Positions 8,782 to 17,931 of a stretch of DNA of 64,000 bases are shown one piece after another. The DNA lies in contig JANQQU010000033.1 in NCBI GenBank assembly GCA_028284905.1, forward strand, positions 62,001 through 126,000, in the 5' to 3' direction. The notes beneath the pieces are model-generated. The model made no database searches, had not been told where the DNA came from, and saw nothing but the letters and a program-made list of their open reading frames with translations. Position numbers and translations under genes: made by a program. Numbering within the stretch: the stretch's first letter is position 1; each line of letters opens with the position of its first letter. This DNA comes from Calditrichia bacterium. Lineage in GTDB: Bacteria; Calditrichota; Calditrichia; RBG-13-44-9; J075.

Positions 8782-9944
8782 ACAATTATACGGGTAATTT
8801 CATTGTTTAACCGGGCGGTGACCTCGTAATTGATGGTACCGCTCATCGCCGCCAGTTGATCGATGGTAATTTCTTCTTCCCCCTGTTTGCCAATCAATAC
8901 TGCCTCATCTTCCAATGCCACATCAGGGATATCGGTAATATCAACCATAATCAGATTCATACAAACTCTGCCGCGTAACGGGGCGCGCTTTCCTTTGATC
9001 AAGACATAACTCTGGTTGGAAAGCATGCGGTCGTAGCCGTCCGAGTATCCGATTGGTAGTATGGCAATGCGGCTGTCCCGGGTGGTTTTATACGTGCGGC
9101 CATAGCCGATGGTATTATCTGCCGGAACTGTCTTAATCTGACTGATCCGCGCTTTCCAGGTTAATACCGGCTGCAAAGTTTCGGAGATTTTTTCACCGAA
9201 TTTTTCCTTGTAGGAAACCATTGTTTCCCGGGAAGGCCAGAGGCCATATTGCCCGATGCCGAGGCGCACCATGTCAAAGTGAGTTTCCGGGAAAAGCATT
9301 GCCGCTGCGGTAGAGGCTGCGTGTTTTTTCAGAATCGGAAATCCATTGCTTTGTATCAGGCGGACCAGCTGATTAAAACAATAGCGCTGGTAATCGGCGT
9401 AATCATGATTGGTGGTATCTTCGATGTTCGCGAAATGCGTATAAACCGCTTCCAGCAGAATGCGCGGGGTGTGTTTCAACTCTTTTAAAAACCATTCCAG
9501 CTCTTCCTGGGCAATACCCTGGCGAAATGTGCCGGTTTCCAGCTTAAGATGAATTCGCGCCAGTTTATACAGGGAAGCAGTAATTTCATGAAGACGCAGC
9601 AAAGTTTCCCGGTTGTATACCACCAGGCGAAAATTTTCTTCGACTGCTTCTTCCAGGCGGCCAATGGGTACATGTCCCATAATGAGGATGTTCTGATTAA
9701 ACCCCGCACGGCGTAAGCGCAAGGCTTCTCCCAGGGAATGCACACAGAAGGAATCGACCTGATTTTTCATCGCCAGGCGGGCGATCGACTGCCAACCATG
9801 ACCATAGCCGTTGGCTTTTATCACCACGGAAAATTCCGGGCGGGCCCCAATAATTTTGCGAAAAAAACGAATGTTGTTGGCGTAGGCGCTTTCGGAAAGC
9901 TCTATCCAGGTATTGTTCAGATATTTATGTTCAATATTCGTCAT
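8775..9944 (-). CDS. alr: Alanine racemase
   Basis: 389 aa, full length. This PLP enzyme interconverts L- and D-alanine for peptidoglycan. The PLP lysine is in VIKANGYGHG (Lys43). The catalytic tyrosine of the second subunit face is in IGYGRTY, followed by ILPIGYSDGYDR and the CMNLIMVD strand. The N-terminal TIM barrel and C-terminal beta domain are both complete. It is preceded 18 nt upstream by the barrel-like gene on the same strand, so the two are probably co-transcribed. No other cell-wall gene is adjacent. The 3' end lies inside the inverted repeat 8670-8781. Confidence 0.95.
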   Translation of the reverse strand: MTNIEHKYLNNTWIELSESAYANNIRFFRKIIGARPEFSVVIKANGYGHGWQSIARLAMKNQVDSFCVHSLGEALRLRRAGFNQNILIMGHVPIGRLEEAVEENFRLVVYNRETLLRLHEITASLYKLARIHLKLETGTFRQGIAQEELEWFLKELKHTPRILLEAVYTHFANIEDTTNHDYADYQRYCFNQLVRLIQSNGFPILKKHAASTAAAMLFPETHFDMVRLGIGQYGLWPSRETMVSYKEKFGEKISETLQPVLTWKARISQIKTVPADNTIGYGRTYKTTRDSRIAILPIGYSDGYDRMLSNQSYVLIKGKRAPLRGRVCMNLIMVDITDIPDVALEDEAVLIGKQGEEEITIDQLAAMSGTINYEVTARLNNEITRIIVD

Positions 9945-9962
9945 TAGAACTTCAACAACTCA

Positions 9963-11765
9963 CTAATTATACAATTTCCAGTCGATGCCAAAACGAAAAA
10001 TCAGTAGCCCTTCCAGCGTGTCATTAATAATGAAATAATCTTCCGAGAGCAGATTTTCCCAAAAGAAGAACAGGGTTGCATCCCGGAAATTCAGTTGCAC
10101 CCGTCCATCCAGTAAATTGTAGCGGCCATTTTCACCACCGTCCGGCGCATAATAGTTTAGCAGCCGGCTATAATTAACCGTTTGAAAATCGCCGATATAA
10201 TGCCAATTAATAATACCATCAATACTGATAGCATTATTAAAGAGGCTAAATGTGGTCATTGCAGATAAATTATTGTTGATTTGGGGCGCAAAAGTGGAAT
10301 TGTATTTATCGTTAAATGTAAAATCTTCCCGAATGCGGAAATGCCACAGTTTGAATCCAGTTTGTACCCGCACCCCCGGGTTTTCGTAAGTGGTTTTTTC
10401 CCACTCCCAGAGGCTCCCCCCGGTATTCAGCACAGGATAATCATTTGACTGCAAAAAGAAAGGTTCGATTTGCAGCCAGGTCGCAGATTTTTTCCCGAAG
10501 CGTAAAATACCGCGTACACCACTTTCCGAAATCATATTTCTCTGCCAGTAGGGCGCTCGCGTGGAGTCAAATATAATCGTTCGCCACAGCATCGGCACCG
10601 GGCGATTTTTCCGAAAGGCCGCTGCACCAATCTGAACGCCATCATGCACTTTCTTTTCCAAAGAAGCACTGAAGTGCGCTGCCCCATCCTGCTCGTTATG
10701 CAAGGCATAGCCAGCAGCCAGGGAATATTGCCAGTCACCCTTTTCTCGTTCCAGAAAAGCACTGGCTTTGCCATAAACCTCGCTGCGGCGAAACCAGATA
10801 CGGGTCGGCTTATTACGGGCATAGTTGCTGAAAATTTTCAGACCAGCCTGACTATTACCAAATTTCCGGTAATAGCGGGCATCCAGATCCACGGTGAGGT
10901 AACGATTTTTTCGCGCTTCATCATTGCTGCTCCAGCTTAGGTCTGCTATGCTACGAAAAGCCGGCACAATCACTAACGAGTCCTTTTCACCGAGTTTTCC
11001 CTGCAGGGTGAACCAGGCAGTATTGCCACTCAATTTGAATTTATCCCGAACGCCAGTACTTAATTCCGGTTGACTTAATGAAAATTCCGGGAGCATACGA
11101 TAGCGCTGCCGCACGTGCCAGAAGAACAGGTCCGTATGCCAGCGTTTACTCCATTCGCGATGATACTGAAAGCGATAGGTGTTTACTTTCGTACTGCTAA
11201 AATTGCTCTCCTGGGAGCCATCAGTCAAATAGTTAGTTCCGGAAAGGCGGAAGTAGTCGGTTTTATTTAAACGGCGGCTAAATGAGATATCCACAAAGGA
11301 AAGGTTGATAACATAATCCTGGGAAAAAACGATACGGGTCAGGGGTTTTTTGGTTGCCGGGGCCAGTGGGGCAATATAATCGGTATTACTGCCGAGCGAA
11401 TGCCAACGATCGCCGGACTGATAATAAGGCAACCATTGCGCATTCCAAAATCCATTAAAGGGATCATAGAGAATTTTGCCTCCATACTCAATTTCCCGGA
11501 ACCCCGCTGGCATTCCCCGGTATGCATTGGTAGTCAGGCGACCCCGTTGCAGCAAGGAAAGCGGGAGGAGATCCGAGCGATAAAAGGATAGCTCTTCTTC
11601 AGTCAATATGCCATCGATGCTTATTTCTGCAGATTTATTTACTGGTTTCTTTTTAGCGGGTTTTATCGATGGTGCAGTACCCGTTGTATCTTCAACGGTC
11701 GTTTGCCCCCAGATTGATAATGGGAAGATTAATACGAATAAGATCAGTAAAGAAAAACGTTTCAT
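9963..11765 (-). CDS. Probable outer-membrane beta-barrel protein (putative porin-like)
   Basis: About 600 aa from the ATG at 11765, which gives a clean signal peptide (MKRFSLLILFVLIFPLSIWG-Q). The frame is open upstream to 11888, but that extension spoils the signal. After a Lys/Pro-rich linker and a short N-terminal domain, the remaining 450 or so residues are alternating aromatic/polar strands with many Trp and Tyr and short turns, ending FRFGIDWKLYN. This is the pattern of a large outer-membrane beta-barrel like the Bacteroidetes 'putative porin' families. The substrate is unknown. It is probably co-transcribed with alr, 18 nt downstream. Confidence 0.7.
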   Translation of the reverse strand: MKRFSLLILFVLIFPLSIWGQTTVEDTTGTAPSIKPAKKKPVNKSAEISIDGILTEEELSFYRSDLLPLSLLQRGRLTTNAYRGMPAGFREIEYGGKILYDPFNGFWNAQWLPYYQSGDRWHSLGSNTDYIAPLAPATKKPLTRIVFSQDYVINLSFVDISFSRRLNKTDYFRLSGTNYLTDGSQESNFSSTKVNTYRFQYHREWSKRWHTDLFFWHVRQRYRMLPEFSLSQPELSTGVRDKFKLSGNTAWFTLQGKLGEKDSLVIVPAFRSIADLSWSSNDEARKNRYLTVDLDARYYRKFGNSQAGLKIFSNYARNKPTRIWFRRSEVYGKASAFLEREKGDWQYSLAAGYALHNEQDGAAHFSASLEKKVHDGVQIGAAAFRKNRPVPMLWRTIIFDSTRAPYWQRNMISESGVRGILRFGKKSATWLQIEPFFLQSNDYPVLNTGGSLWEWEKTTYENPGVRVQTGFKLWHFRIREDFTFNDKYNSTFAPQINNNLSAMTTFSLFNNAISIDGIINWHYIGDFQTVNYSRLLNYYAPDGGENGRYNLLDGRVQLNFRDATLFFFWENLLSEDYFIINDTLEGLLIFRFGIDWKLYN

Positions 11766-12050
11766 AGAGAAATAGCGTCTAAAAGAAGTAGAAGGTTTAA
11801 ACGACAATAGTTGCTTGAAAATTAGCCTTGCACAATAATTTATCAGCAGGAAAATGAATATACACCAAAGCAATGGCGATGAAAACAATAATTTCAGACA
11901 TCGCTGCCGCTGCAGAAATGAAAAAATCGGTTGGAATGACCGGTCAGCGGTTTTAGTATAATGCGCGGATAGCGATACGATTAAGTATTCCAGGACATAT
12001 CCTATACTTGTTTATGTTGATATCGTAAGCGTTGTTCCCGGGGAGATTTT

Positions 12051-14909
12051 ATGAGAAATTTTATTCGATTATTGCATATTCTGAACCCTGACAATTGGCA
12101 CTTGTCATTGCGAGGAGTGCAGCGACGAAGCAATCTGAGCCAAGCGGGAATGAGATTGCTTCGCCGAACAAAAAATATTCGGCTCGCAATGACCAGACCG
12201 AAACATATATTATCCTTTACTAAAATCCGTAATAGTCGTCTTTTTATTATTCTATTTATCTGCTACCTTGGCACCTCTCTGTCCGCCCAGGAAAGCGAAA
12301 AAAAAACAGCAACAGACTCGCTGTCGACTGCCAGCCAAAGTGACTCCACCCAAAAAACATTTGCCAAGAAAAAGAAGAAGAAATCCGGAAAAGACTTTGA
12401 AGATCTCATCGAAGATTTTGAGATCATTGAAGGCCTCTTCACCTTTTACCGGGATGCCGACGAAAACAAGGTTTATATGGAAATTCTCCCGGCCCAGCTG
12501 GGAAAGGTATTTCTCTGCAATATTACCCGGGAATCCGCCGAAGGGGCCATATTTGACGGTGGCGCCATGCTCCAGCAATTTCCCTTCTTCTTTAAAAAAG
12601 TCGGCAAAAAGATTCATTTTCTTGAAGAGAACCTGCGCATCCGGGCGGCGGAAGGCGCGGCGATCAACAAGGCAATTGCACGGGATATTTCCAATTCCCT
12701 AAAAGGGGTGGCAAAAATTGCCAGCTTGCCGCATGAGGAACGAGGCAGCTTCCTCATCGATATCAATGAGTTGTTTGCGAAAGATTTTGGCAACGTCAAC
12801 CTATTGACCGGCCGCTCAAAAATGTCCTTTTCTCTGGACAAAAGTGGCAGCTACATCTCCCGGCTAAAATCCTTTCCGAAAAACAGCGAACTGGAAATGA
12901 CCCTACACTTTAAAAGCAGCAAACCACAGTCGCTCCTGTATACTTTGGCGGATTCCCGCAGCATGATCCATCGTTACCGCTTCAGTCTTTCCGAAATTCC
13001 GGAAAGCAATTATCAGCCGCGGCAGGCGGATAGCCGCATCGGGCATTTCACCACGATCTACCAGGACTATACCAGCACTCTGAGTGAAGATCCTTACCAG
13101 CGCTACATAAATCGCTGGCATCTGGAAAAATCCGAGCCGCAGTTTGCTGTTTCGCCACCAAGACAACCAATCGTTTATTGGATCGAGAATACCGTTCCCC
13201 GGGAATACCGGGCAGCGATTCGGGAGGGCGTGCTTAGCTGGAACAGCACTTTCGAGAAAATCGGTTTCCGGGATGCGCTGGTTGTTCGGGAAATGCCTGA
13301 TGATGCCGACTGGGACCCGGCGGACATCCGCTACAACACTATTCGCTGGATTGTCAAACCGGGCGATGCGTATGCCGTGGGGCCATTTCGCGCCAATCCC
13401 TACACCGGCCAAATTTATGATGCCGATATTCGCATCAGCGCGGACGTACTTCGTTTTCAGGCCCTTTCTTTTTCGCAATTTGTCGAGCCATCCGCCTGGC
13501 AAAGTGGGCGCTTTCCCATACCGCTTTTTCCGGAGATAACTGCGGATTCTCTCCCGATTCATGCACACTCTCAATGCCAGTATAGCCGGGGCATGCAGCA
13601 GCAAATGGCCTTTGCCCAGAGCATCCTGCAGTCGCAGCCCAATATGGCTATCGACAGCCCGCGTTTTCAGCAATTTATTCGCCAGGCATTGGTGAACCTG
13701 GTCGCCCATGAAGTGGGACATACGCTCGGATTACGGCACAATTTTAAAGGCAGCACCGCCTATTCACTGCAAAAAATGCAGGATGAAAATTTCGTTCGTG
13801 AAAATGGCCTCACCGGATCCTTAATGGACTACACAGCAGTGAATATCGCCCCGGATAATCGGGATGGCAGCGCCCGCTTCCAAACTCGCCCCGGCGCTTA
13901 CGATCAATGGGCGATCGAGTACGCCTATCGTCCTTATGATGCGCGCGGCAATGAGAGCGAAACCGAAATGCTGCGAAAGGTTGCCCGTCGCGCCGCAGAA
14001 AAGCCCTTACAGTACGGCACGGACGAAGATGCTTTTGGCGCTTCCACCAAAGCCGTTGATCCGCACAGCAATCTTTGGGATCTCGGGGACGATCCCCTCG
14101 AATTTTATCGCCTGCGCCTCCAGCTTACCCGCGATCTCTGGAAAAATCTCGAAAAAAATTTCCGGAAAGAGGGTGGTGATTATAAAAAATTACGCCAGGT
14201 ATTTAACGTTGGCGTCGCGGAATATTTTATGGCGGGGCAGATCGTCAGCCGCTACATCGGTGGCCTTCATCATTACCGGGATCTTATGGGAGATCCCGAC
14301 GGGCGTCCACCATTCGAAGTAATCCCTGCCGACAAACAACGAGAAGCACTGCAATTTTTAATCAGTCACTTTTTCCAGGAAGAATCCTTCCAGTTTTCTG
14401 CGGAGATGCTCAACAGGCTTGGCGTAGAGCGGGAGATGGATTTCATCAACTCCGTAAATCGTATTGACCGGCTGGATTATCCCATCCATGGGATCGTTCA
14501 GGTGCTGCAGGCGACCACCCTATTTCGCCTTTTCCACCACCGGGCGATGGTGCGTATGCAGGATAATGAAATCCGTTTCGAAAAAGGCGCTCCGTTTACC
14601 ATTGCGGAATTACTTGCGGCGGTTCGTCAGGCGATCTGGACAGAAATTCAACAGGGGAAGAATGCCAGCAGTTTCCGGCGGGAGCTGCAGCGAATTCATC
14701 TTTATGTATTGGATGATCTGCTCGTGCGGAAAACCAATTTTTACCCGCGGGATGCCGTCACCATGGCGCGGGACGATTTACGAGTCATCAAAGAGATGAT
14801 TGAAGCGCAGGGCGATCTCAGCCAATTTGACGCGTATACTGCTGCACATTTGCGGGAAACCCTTGCGAAAGTCAGCGCAACTTTGGACGCACAAATTATC
14901 CGGCGTTAA
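12051..14909 (+). CDS. Zinc-dependent metzincin-type metalloprotease (DUF5117/DUF5118-like)
   Basis: 952 aa from an ATG with a GGGGAG Shine-Dalgarno site 5 nt upstream. The catalytic site HEVGHTLGLRHNFKGS starts at His553 (HExxHxxGxxH), and SLMDY about 38 residues later looks like the Met-turn. The length and the domain before the active site match the exported zinc metalloproteases annotated with DUF5117/DUF5118. A hydrophobic stretch FIILFICYLGTSLSAQ at about residues 66-81 is the export signal. The codons before it (12104-12193) are a palindromic repeat element that reads through in frame. Translation could instead begin at the ATG at 12189, which lies inside the repeat. The substrate is unknown; a periplasmic or surface location is inferred. 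Confidence 0.88.
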   Translation: MRNFIRLLHILNPDNWHLSLRGVQRRSNLSQAGMRLLRRTKNIRLAMTRPKHILSFTKIRNSRLFIILFICYLGTSLSAQESEKKTATDSLSTASQSDSTQKTFAKKKKKKSGKDFEDLIEDFEIIEGLFTFYRDADENKVYMEILPAQLGKVFLCNITRESAEGAIFDGGAMLQQFPFFFKKVGKKIHFLEENLRIRAAEGAAINKAIARDISNSLKGVAKIASLPHEERGSFLIDINELFAKDFGNVNLLTGRSKMSFSLDKSGSYISRLKSFPKNSELEMTLHFKSSKPQSLLYTLADSRSMIHRYRFSLSEIPESNYQPRQADSRIGHFTTIYQDYTSTLSEDPYQRYINRWHLEKSEPQFAVSPPRQPIVYWIENTVPREYRAAIREGVLSWNSTFEKIGFRDALVVREMPDDADWDPADIRYNTIRWIVKPGDAYAVGPFRANPYTGQIYDADIRISADVLRFQALSFSQFVEPSAWQSGRFPIPLFPEITADSLPIHAHSQCQYSRGMQQQMAFAQSILQSQPNMAIDSPRFQQFIRQALVNLVAHEVGHTLGLRHNFKGSTAYSLQKMQDENFVRENGLTGSLMDYTAVNIAPDNRDGSARFQTRPGAYDQWAIEYAYRPYDARGNESETEMLRKVARRAAEKPLQYGTDEDAFGASTKAVDPHSNLWDLGDDPLEFYRLRLQLTRDLWKNLEKNFRKEGGDYKKLRQVFNVGVAEYFMAGQIVSRYIGGLHHYRDLMGDPDGRPPFEVIPADKQREALQFLISHFFQEESFQFSAEMLNRLGVEREMDFINSVNRIDRLDYPIHGIVQVLQATTLFRLFHHRAMVRMQDNEIRFEKGAPFTIAELLAAVRQAIWTEIQQGKNASSFRRELQRIHLYVLDDLLVRKTNFYPRDAVTMARDDLRVIKEMIEAQGDLSQFDAYTAAHLRETLAKVSATLDAQIIRR
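12104..12193. repeat. 90-bp palindromic repeat inside the metalloprotease 5' coding region
   Basis: The outer arms are GTCATTGCGAG (12104-12114) and CTCGCAATGAC (12183-12193), a perfect 11-bp inverted repeat. The inner arms are CGAAGCAATCT and AGATTGCTTCG. This matches the widespread bacterial intergenic palindrome whose translation reads 'CHCEERSDEAI'. Here it is 30 codons long and leaves the reading frame open. No target-site duplication is obvious. Confidence 0.8.
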
Positions 14910-14975
14910 AAAATTTTCGGGTACAGAATTGCCGGATTTATTGATAATAATTAAGTACAGTCAGAAAAATAACCA

Positions 14976-15024
14976 GCCCGCAAGGGCGATATAAAATAGC
15001 GCGGGACGTCAGTCCGGCGCGGGT
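14976..15024 (+). repeat. REP-like element in the leader of the prenyl synthase gene
   Basis: GC-rich segment with GCCCGCAAGGGCGATA, then a short hairpin around GGGACGTCAGTCC and a second GCGCGGG block. It resembles the REP-type intergenic elements (with GACGTCAGTCC cores) seen in many genomes. No transposase lies nearby. It ends 35 bp before the start codon at 15060. Confidence 0.45.
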
Positions 15025-15059
15025 AACAGTAGCAGAGACAGACAAGAGAAGGACCGGAA

Positions 15060-16040
15060 ATGAAAGGCGCACTCAAACAGATATTTTTTGACCCATTCCA
15101 GGAAGAATTTAAAAACTTCGATGTACATTTTAACCAGGTGATGTCCTCGGACATCAAGCTGGTCGATCAAATCGCCAAATATATTGTCAAGCACAAGGGG
15201 AAGCAGTTCCGCCCGGCGCTGGTGCTGGTTTCCGCACGCACACTCGGTGCAGCAACGAACAATACCTATACCATTGCAGCAGTCGTCGAGCTGCTCCACA
15301 CCGCCACCCTGGTGCATGACGATGTATTGGATGATTCCGATCTTCGTCGCGGCGTACGCACTATCCACAAAATCTGGAAAAACAAAGCCTCAATTCTGAT
15401 GGGTGATTACCTGCTCTCCAAATCACTGATCGCTGCAACGGAGACCGGCAGCATCGAAGTGATGAACATTGTTGCCACTGTCGCCAAGCGCCTCATTAAA
15501 GGTGCGATGTTCGAAGTTCAGAAAGCGCGCAGCCTGGATGTCAGCATCGACGATTATTTTCGCATGATTGCCGACAAGACGGCCTCATTGATTTCCGCCT
15601 GCTGCGAATTGGGCGCTATCAGCGTTAACTCGAGCAAAGAAGAGCAAATTGCGCTGCGGGATTTTGGGGAAAATCTTGGCCTCGCTTTTCAGATCAAGGA
15701 CGACCTGCTTGATTACCAGGGTTCCAGTGGTATTCTCGGCAAGCCGGCACTGGCCGATCTTGAGGACAAGAAGATTACCCTGCCGTTGCTGTATGCCTTC
15801 CAGGAAGCCAGCGATAAGGAACAAAAAAGCATTTACAAAATCGTTAAGAACGGCACAACCCGAAAAAATATCGGCCTTATTCTGGACTTTGTAAATCGTT
15901 ACCAGGGTCTGGAGAAAGCGACGCAAAAAGCCCAGGACATTAAAGACGAGGCGATCTCCGCCCTTAATATTCTGCCCGACACACCGGCAAAGGAATCTCT
16001 CACTGCCCTGGCAGATTTTGTGGTCAATCGCAACAAATAG
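15060..16040 (+). CDS. ispB: Long-chain polyprenyl diphosphate synthase
   Basis: 326 aa, normal for trans-isoprenyl diphosphate synthases of the octaprenyl/heptaprenyl type, which condense IPP onto FPP to make the side chain of quinones. The first Asp-rich motif is DDVLDDSDLRRG (about residue 87) and the second is KDDLLDYQG (about residue 213); also visible are GKQFRP (substrate binding) and LMGDYLLSKS. The residues before the first Asp motif (ELLHTATLVH) are small, which fits long-chain products. GAAGGA precedes the ATG by 6 nt. Product chain length cannot be read from the sequence, so the gene symbol is by family. Confidence 0.9.
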   Translation: MKGALKQIFFDPFQEEFKNFDVHFNQVMSSDIKLVDQIAKYIVKHKGKQFRPALVLVSARTLGAATNNTYTIAAVVELLHTATLVHDDVLDDSDLRRGVRTIHKIWKNKASILMGDYLLSKSLIAATETGSIEVMNIVATVAKRLIKGAMFEVQKARSLDVSIDDYFRMIADKTASLISACCELGAISVNSSKEEQIALRDFGENLGLAFQIKDDLLDYQGSSGILGKPALADLEDKKITLPLLYAFQEASDKEQKSIYKIVKNGTTRKNIGLILDFVNRYQGLEKATQKAQDIKDEAISALNILPDTPAKESLTALADFVVNRNK

Positions 16041-16069
16041 TTCGAATGTATATGGCAGGTTTTTATTGC

Positions 16070-16103
16070 CCGCCCCGAAGGGGCTCCTTTGGAGTGGGCA
16101 TTA
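16070..16103. repeat. Compact three-way palindrome (TGCCC...GGGCA)
   Basis: Outer TGCCC/GGGCA arms enclose two small hairpins, GCCCCGAAGGGGC and TCCTTTGGA. It lies between the prenyl synthase and apbE genes and lacks a T-run, so a repeat element or processing/attenuation hairpin is likelier than a simple terminator. Confidence 0.5.
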
Positions 16104-16131
16104 GAATCTTCCAAGAAATAAGGTCTTCAAT

Positions 16132-17148
16132 ATGCCCCGATATTTTTATGTTATCCTGCTCACCTTGCTGTGCGGCTGTCTTCTGAATTGCAATTCTACA
16201 TCCGGTACACCCGTCTCCAAAACAGATTTCCTCATGGGCACATACATTAGCATCACCAGCTATGATGATCAATTACCGCCGGGAAAGATCAGTGAGGGGA
16301 TCGACAGCGCCTTTCAATACATTCGCTCAATTGAGCGCCTTGCCAGTCCTTATGACAATAATTCGCTAATCTGGCAATTGAATAATGCGCGTCAGGATGA
16401 GCGCAGGCAAAAACTGTCTGGTGATTTGCTAACACTTGCCCGGGAAGCGCTAAAAATTGCCGCGGACAGCGAGGGGCATTTCGATTATACACTTTGGCCG
16501 GTTTTCCGTTTATGGGGTTTTGATACCGACAGTGCCAGCGTTCCGGCGCCGGAAAAAATCAGTCATGAATTACAATTTGTCGATTATCAGCAAGTTTCCT
16601 TACAGGGAGATTCACTCTATCTTCCCGCCGGGATGATGGTCGATTTCAGCGGCATTGCCAAGGGATATGCGGTAGAAGCGGCCCGCGCGATTCTCAAACG
16701 TTATGGCATGAAAAACTTTATCATCGACGCCGGTGGCAATCTTGGTATTGAGTGGCATCAGGAACGTACTATTGCCGTGCAGATTCGTCATCCCCGAAAA
16801 GCGGAAGCTTTCTGGGGATCTTTTCCGATCAAGACCAGCTGTGGTATTGCCACTTCCGGGGATTATCATTTTTATTTTCTAGAAGCAGGAAAGCGATATC
16901 ACCATATTCTTCACCCGGAAACCGGATATCCGGTGGAAGGTGTTGTCGGAACCACTATCGTCGCTCCCAATGCGATCCTCGCCGATGGCTATTCAACCGC
17001 GGTTTTTGCCATGGGGCAATCTGCCGGGGAACAATTCATCCATTCCCGCCCCATGCTGGAAGGATTGATGATTACTGAAAAAAACGATACACTGAACACC
17101 TGGGTTTCTCCGGGGTTGGCGCAGTTTTTCGAAGCAGGCGAAGAATAA
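16132..17148 (+). CDS. apbE: FAD:protein FMN transferase (ApbE), lipoprotein
   Basis: 338 aa. It attaches FMN covalently to Ser/Thr of periplasmic or membrane flavoproteins such as NqrC/RnfG, using FAD. The N-terminus (MPRYFYVILLTLLCGCLLNC) is a lipoprotein signal with candidate acylated Cys in LLCGC or LLNC. ApbE landmarks are TDFLMGTYISI, VDFSGIAKGYAVE, IDAGGNLG, CGIATSGDY, HHILHPETGYPV and the metal-binding NAILADGYSTAVFAMG near the C-terminus. The full domain is present. No client flavoprotein is encoded in the window. Confidence 0.94.
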   Translation: MPRYFYVILLTLLCGCLLNCNSTSGTPVSKTDFLMGTYISITSYDDQLPPGKISEGIDSAFQYIRSIERLASPYDNNSLIWQLNNARQDERRQKLSGDLLTLAREALKIAADSEGHFDYTLWPVFRLWGFDTDSASVPAPEKISHELQFVDYQQVSLQGDSLYLPAGMMVDFSGIAKGYAVEAARAILKRYGMKNFIIDAGGNLGIEWHQERTIAVQIRHPRKAEAFWGSFPIKTSCGIATSGDYHFYFLEAGKRYHHILHPETGYPVEGVVGTTIVAPNAILADGYSTAVFAMGQSAGEQFIHSRPMLEGLMITEKNDTLNTWVSPGLAQFFEAGEE

Positions 17149-17167
17149 TAGATCTTATAGATCACTT

Positions 17168-17306
17168 CCATTCATCCTGAGCTTCTCGAAGGGTGAAAAA
17201 GCTAAGTATAAATTTTGTGAATTAAAACTTGCTCCAATTTGAATTTTGAATTTATCAGGGCGATTCTTGCTATAAATTCATCCTTCGACAAGCTCAGGAT
17301 GAATGA
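17168..17306. repeat. Inverted-repeat element, TTCATCCTGAGCTT-type ends
   Basis: The left end 17171-17197 and the right end 17277-17303 are 27-bp inverted copies differing at two positions (core TTCGACAAGCTCAGGATGAA). The ~80 bp between them is AT-rich. A shorter relative lies at 63140-63191. It sits between apbE and the ridA-like gene and looks like a small non-autonomous mobile or fold-back element. Confidence 0.7.
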
Positions 17307-17397
17307 TGGCTAACCGTATTATTTTCAGACAATTCTTATACTCTCTCATCAAATCATTTAATCTTTAAACATTCACAGGCGAACGAAAGAAGGAGCC

Positions 17398-17805
17398 ATG
17401 GCAAAATCCTATCACAATCCCCCGGAATTATTTGACAGCACCCAATTCGGCTTCTCCCAAATTGTTTCCGTACCGGCTACCGGTCGAATTGTTTATATTT
17501 CCGGGCAGGTTGCCTGGGATAACGGGGAAACGATCATTGGTCCCGGGGATTTTCCTTTACAAATAACGCAGACGTTTCGCAATCTTGCAACTGCAATGGC
17601 AACTGCCGGCGGTCAGCTCTCCGACATCGTTTCCATGCGCATCTATTTCCTGGAACAGAAGGCTGATGAACTGTCCCACATCAGCGCAGCATTAAAAGAG
17701 CACTTTCCGGTGAATCAAGCACCGGCAACAACCTGGATTGGTGTTCGCGCTTTGGCAGACCCCGCATTTATGATAGAAATCGAAGCAACGGCCGTTATTG
17801 TATAA
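17398..17805 (+). CDS. RidA/YjgF-family protein
   Basis: 135 aa, the usual size of Rid-family trimeric enzymes, which hydrolyse reactive enamine/imine intermediates formed by PLP enzymes. Features are FSQIVSVP, VYISGQVAWD, the ATAMATAGG helix and the C-terminal PAFMIEIEATAVI strand. The canonical RidA catalytic Arg (about residue 105 in E. coli, in a PxRS-type motif) is not in its usual context here (WIGVRALADPAFMIE keeps one Arg), so it may belong to a Rid subgroup other than RidA. An AAGGAG site lies 3-4 nt before the ATG. It is a single-gene unit. Confidence 0.88.
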   Translation: MAKSYHNPPELFDSTQFGFSQIVSVPATGRIVYISGQVAWDNGETIIGPGDFPLQITQTFRNLATAMATAGGQLSDIVSMRIYFLEQKADELSHISAALKEHFPVNQAPATTWIGVRALADPAFMIEIEATAVIV

Positions 17806-17931
17806 CCAATGTCTGGTTTTACAGCAATGATCCGTTGTAAAGATGAATGACATTGTCTATATTATGCACTCCCGCGCCTCTGTGCCGGCTGTTGAGAGAA
17901 ACTATTCATTAAAACCAGACTATTGCCGCTC

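Noticed and set aside
12097-12113. TGGCAC...TTGC as a sigma54 promoter
   Set aside because: The GG-GC spacing is one base too long, and the match falls inside coding sequence and the edge of the palindromic repeat.
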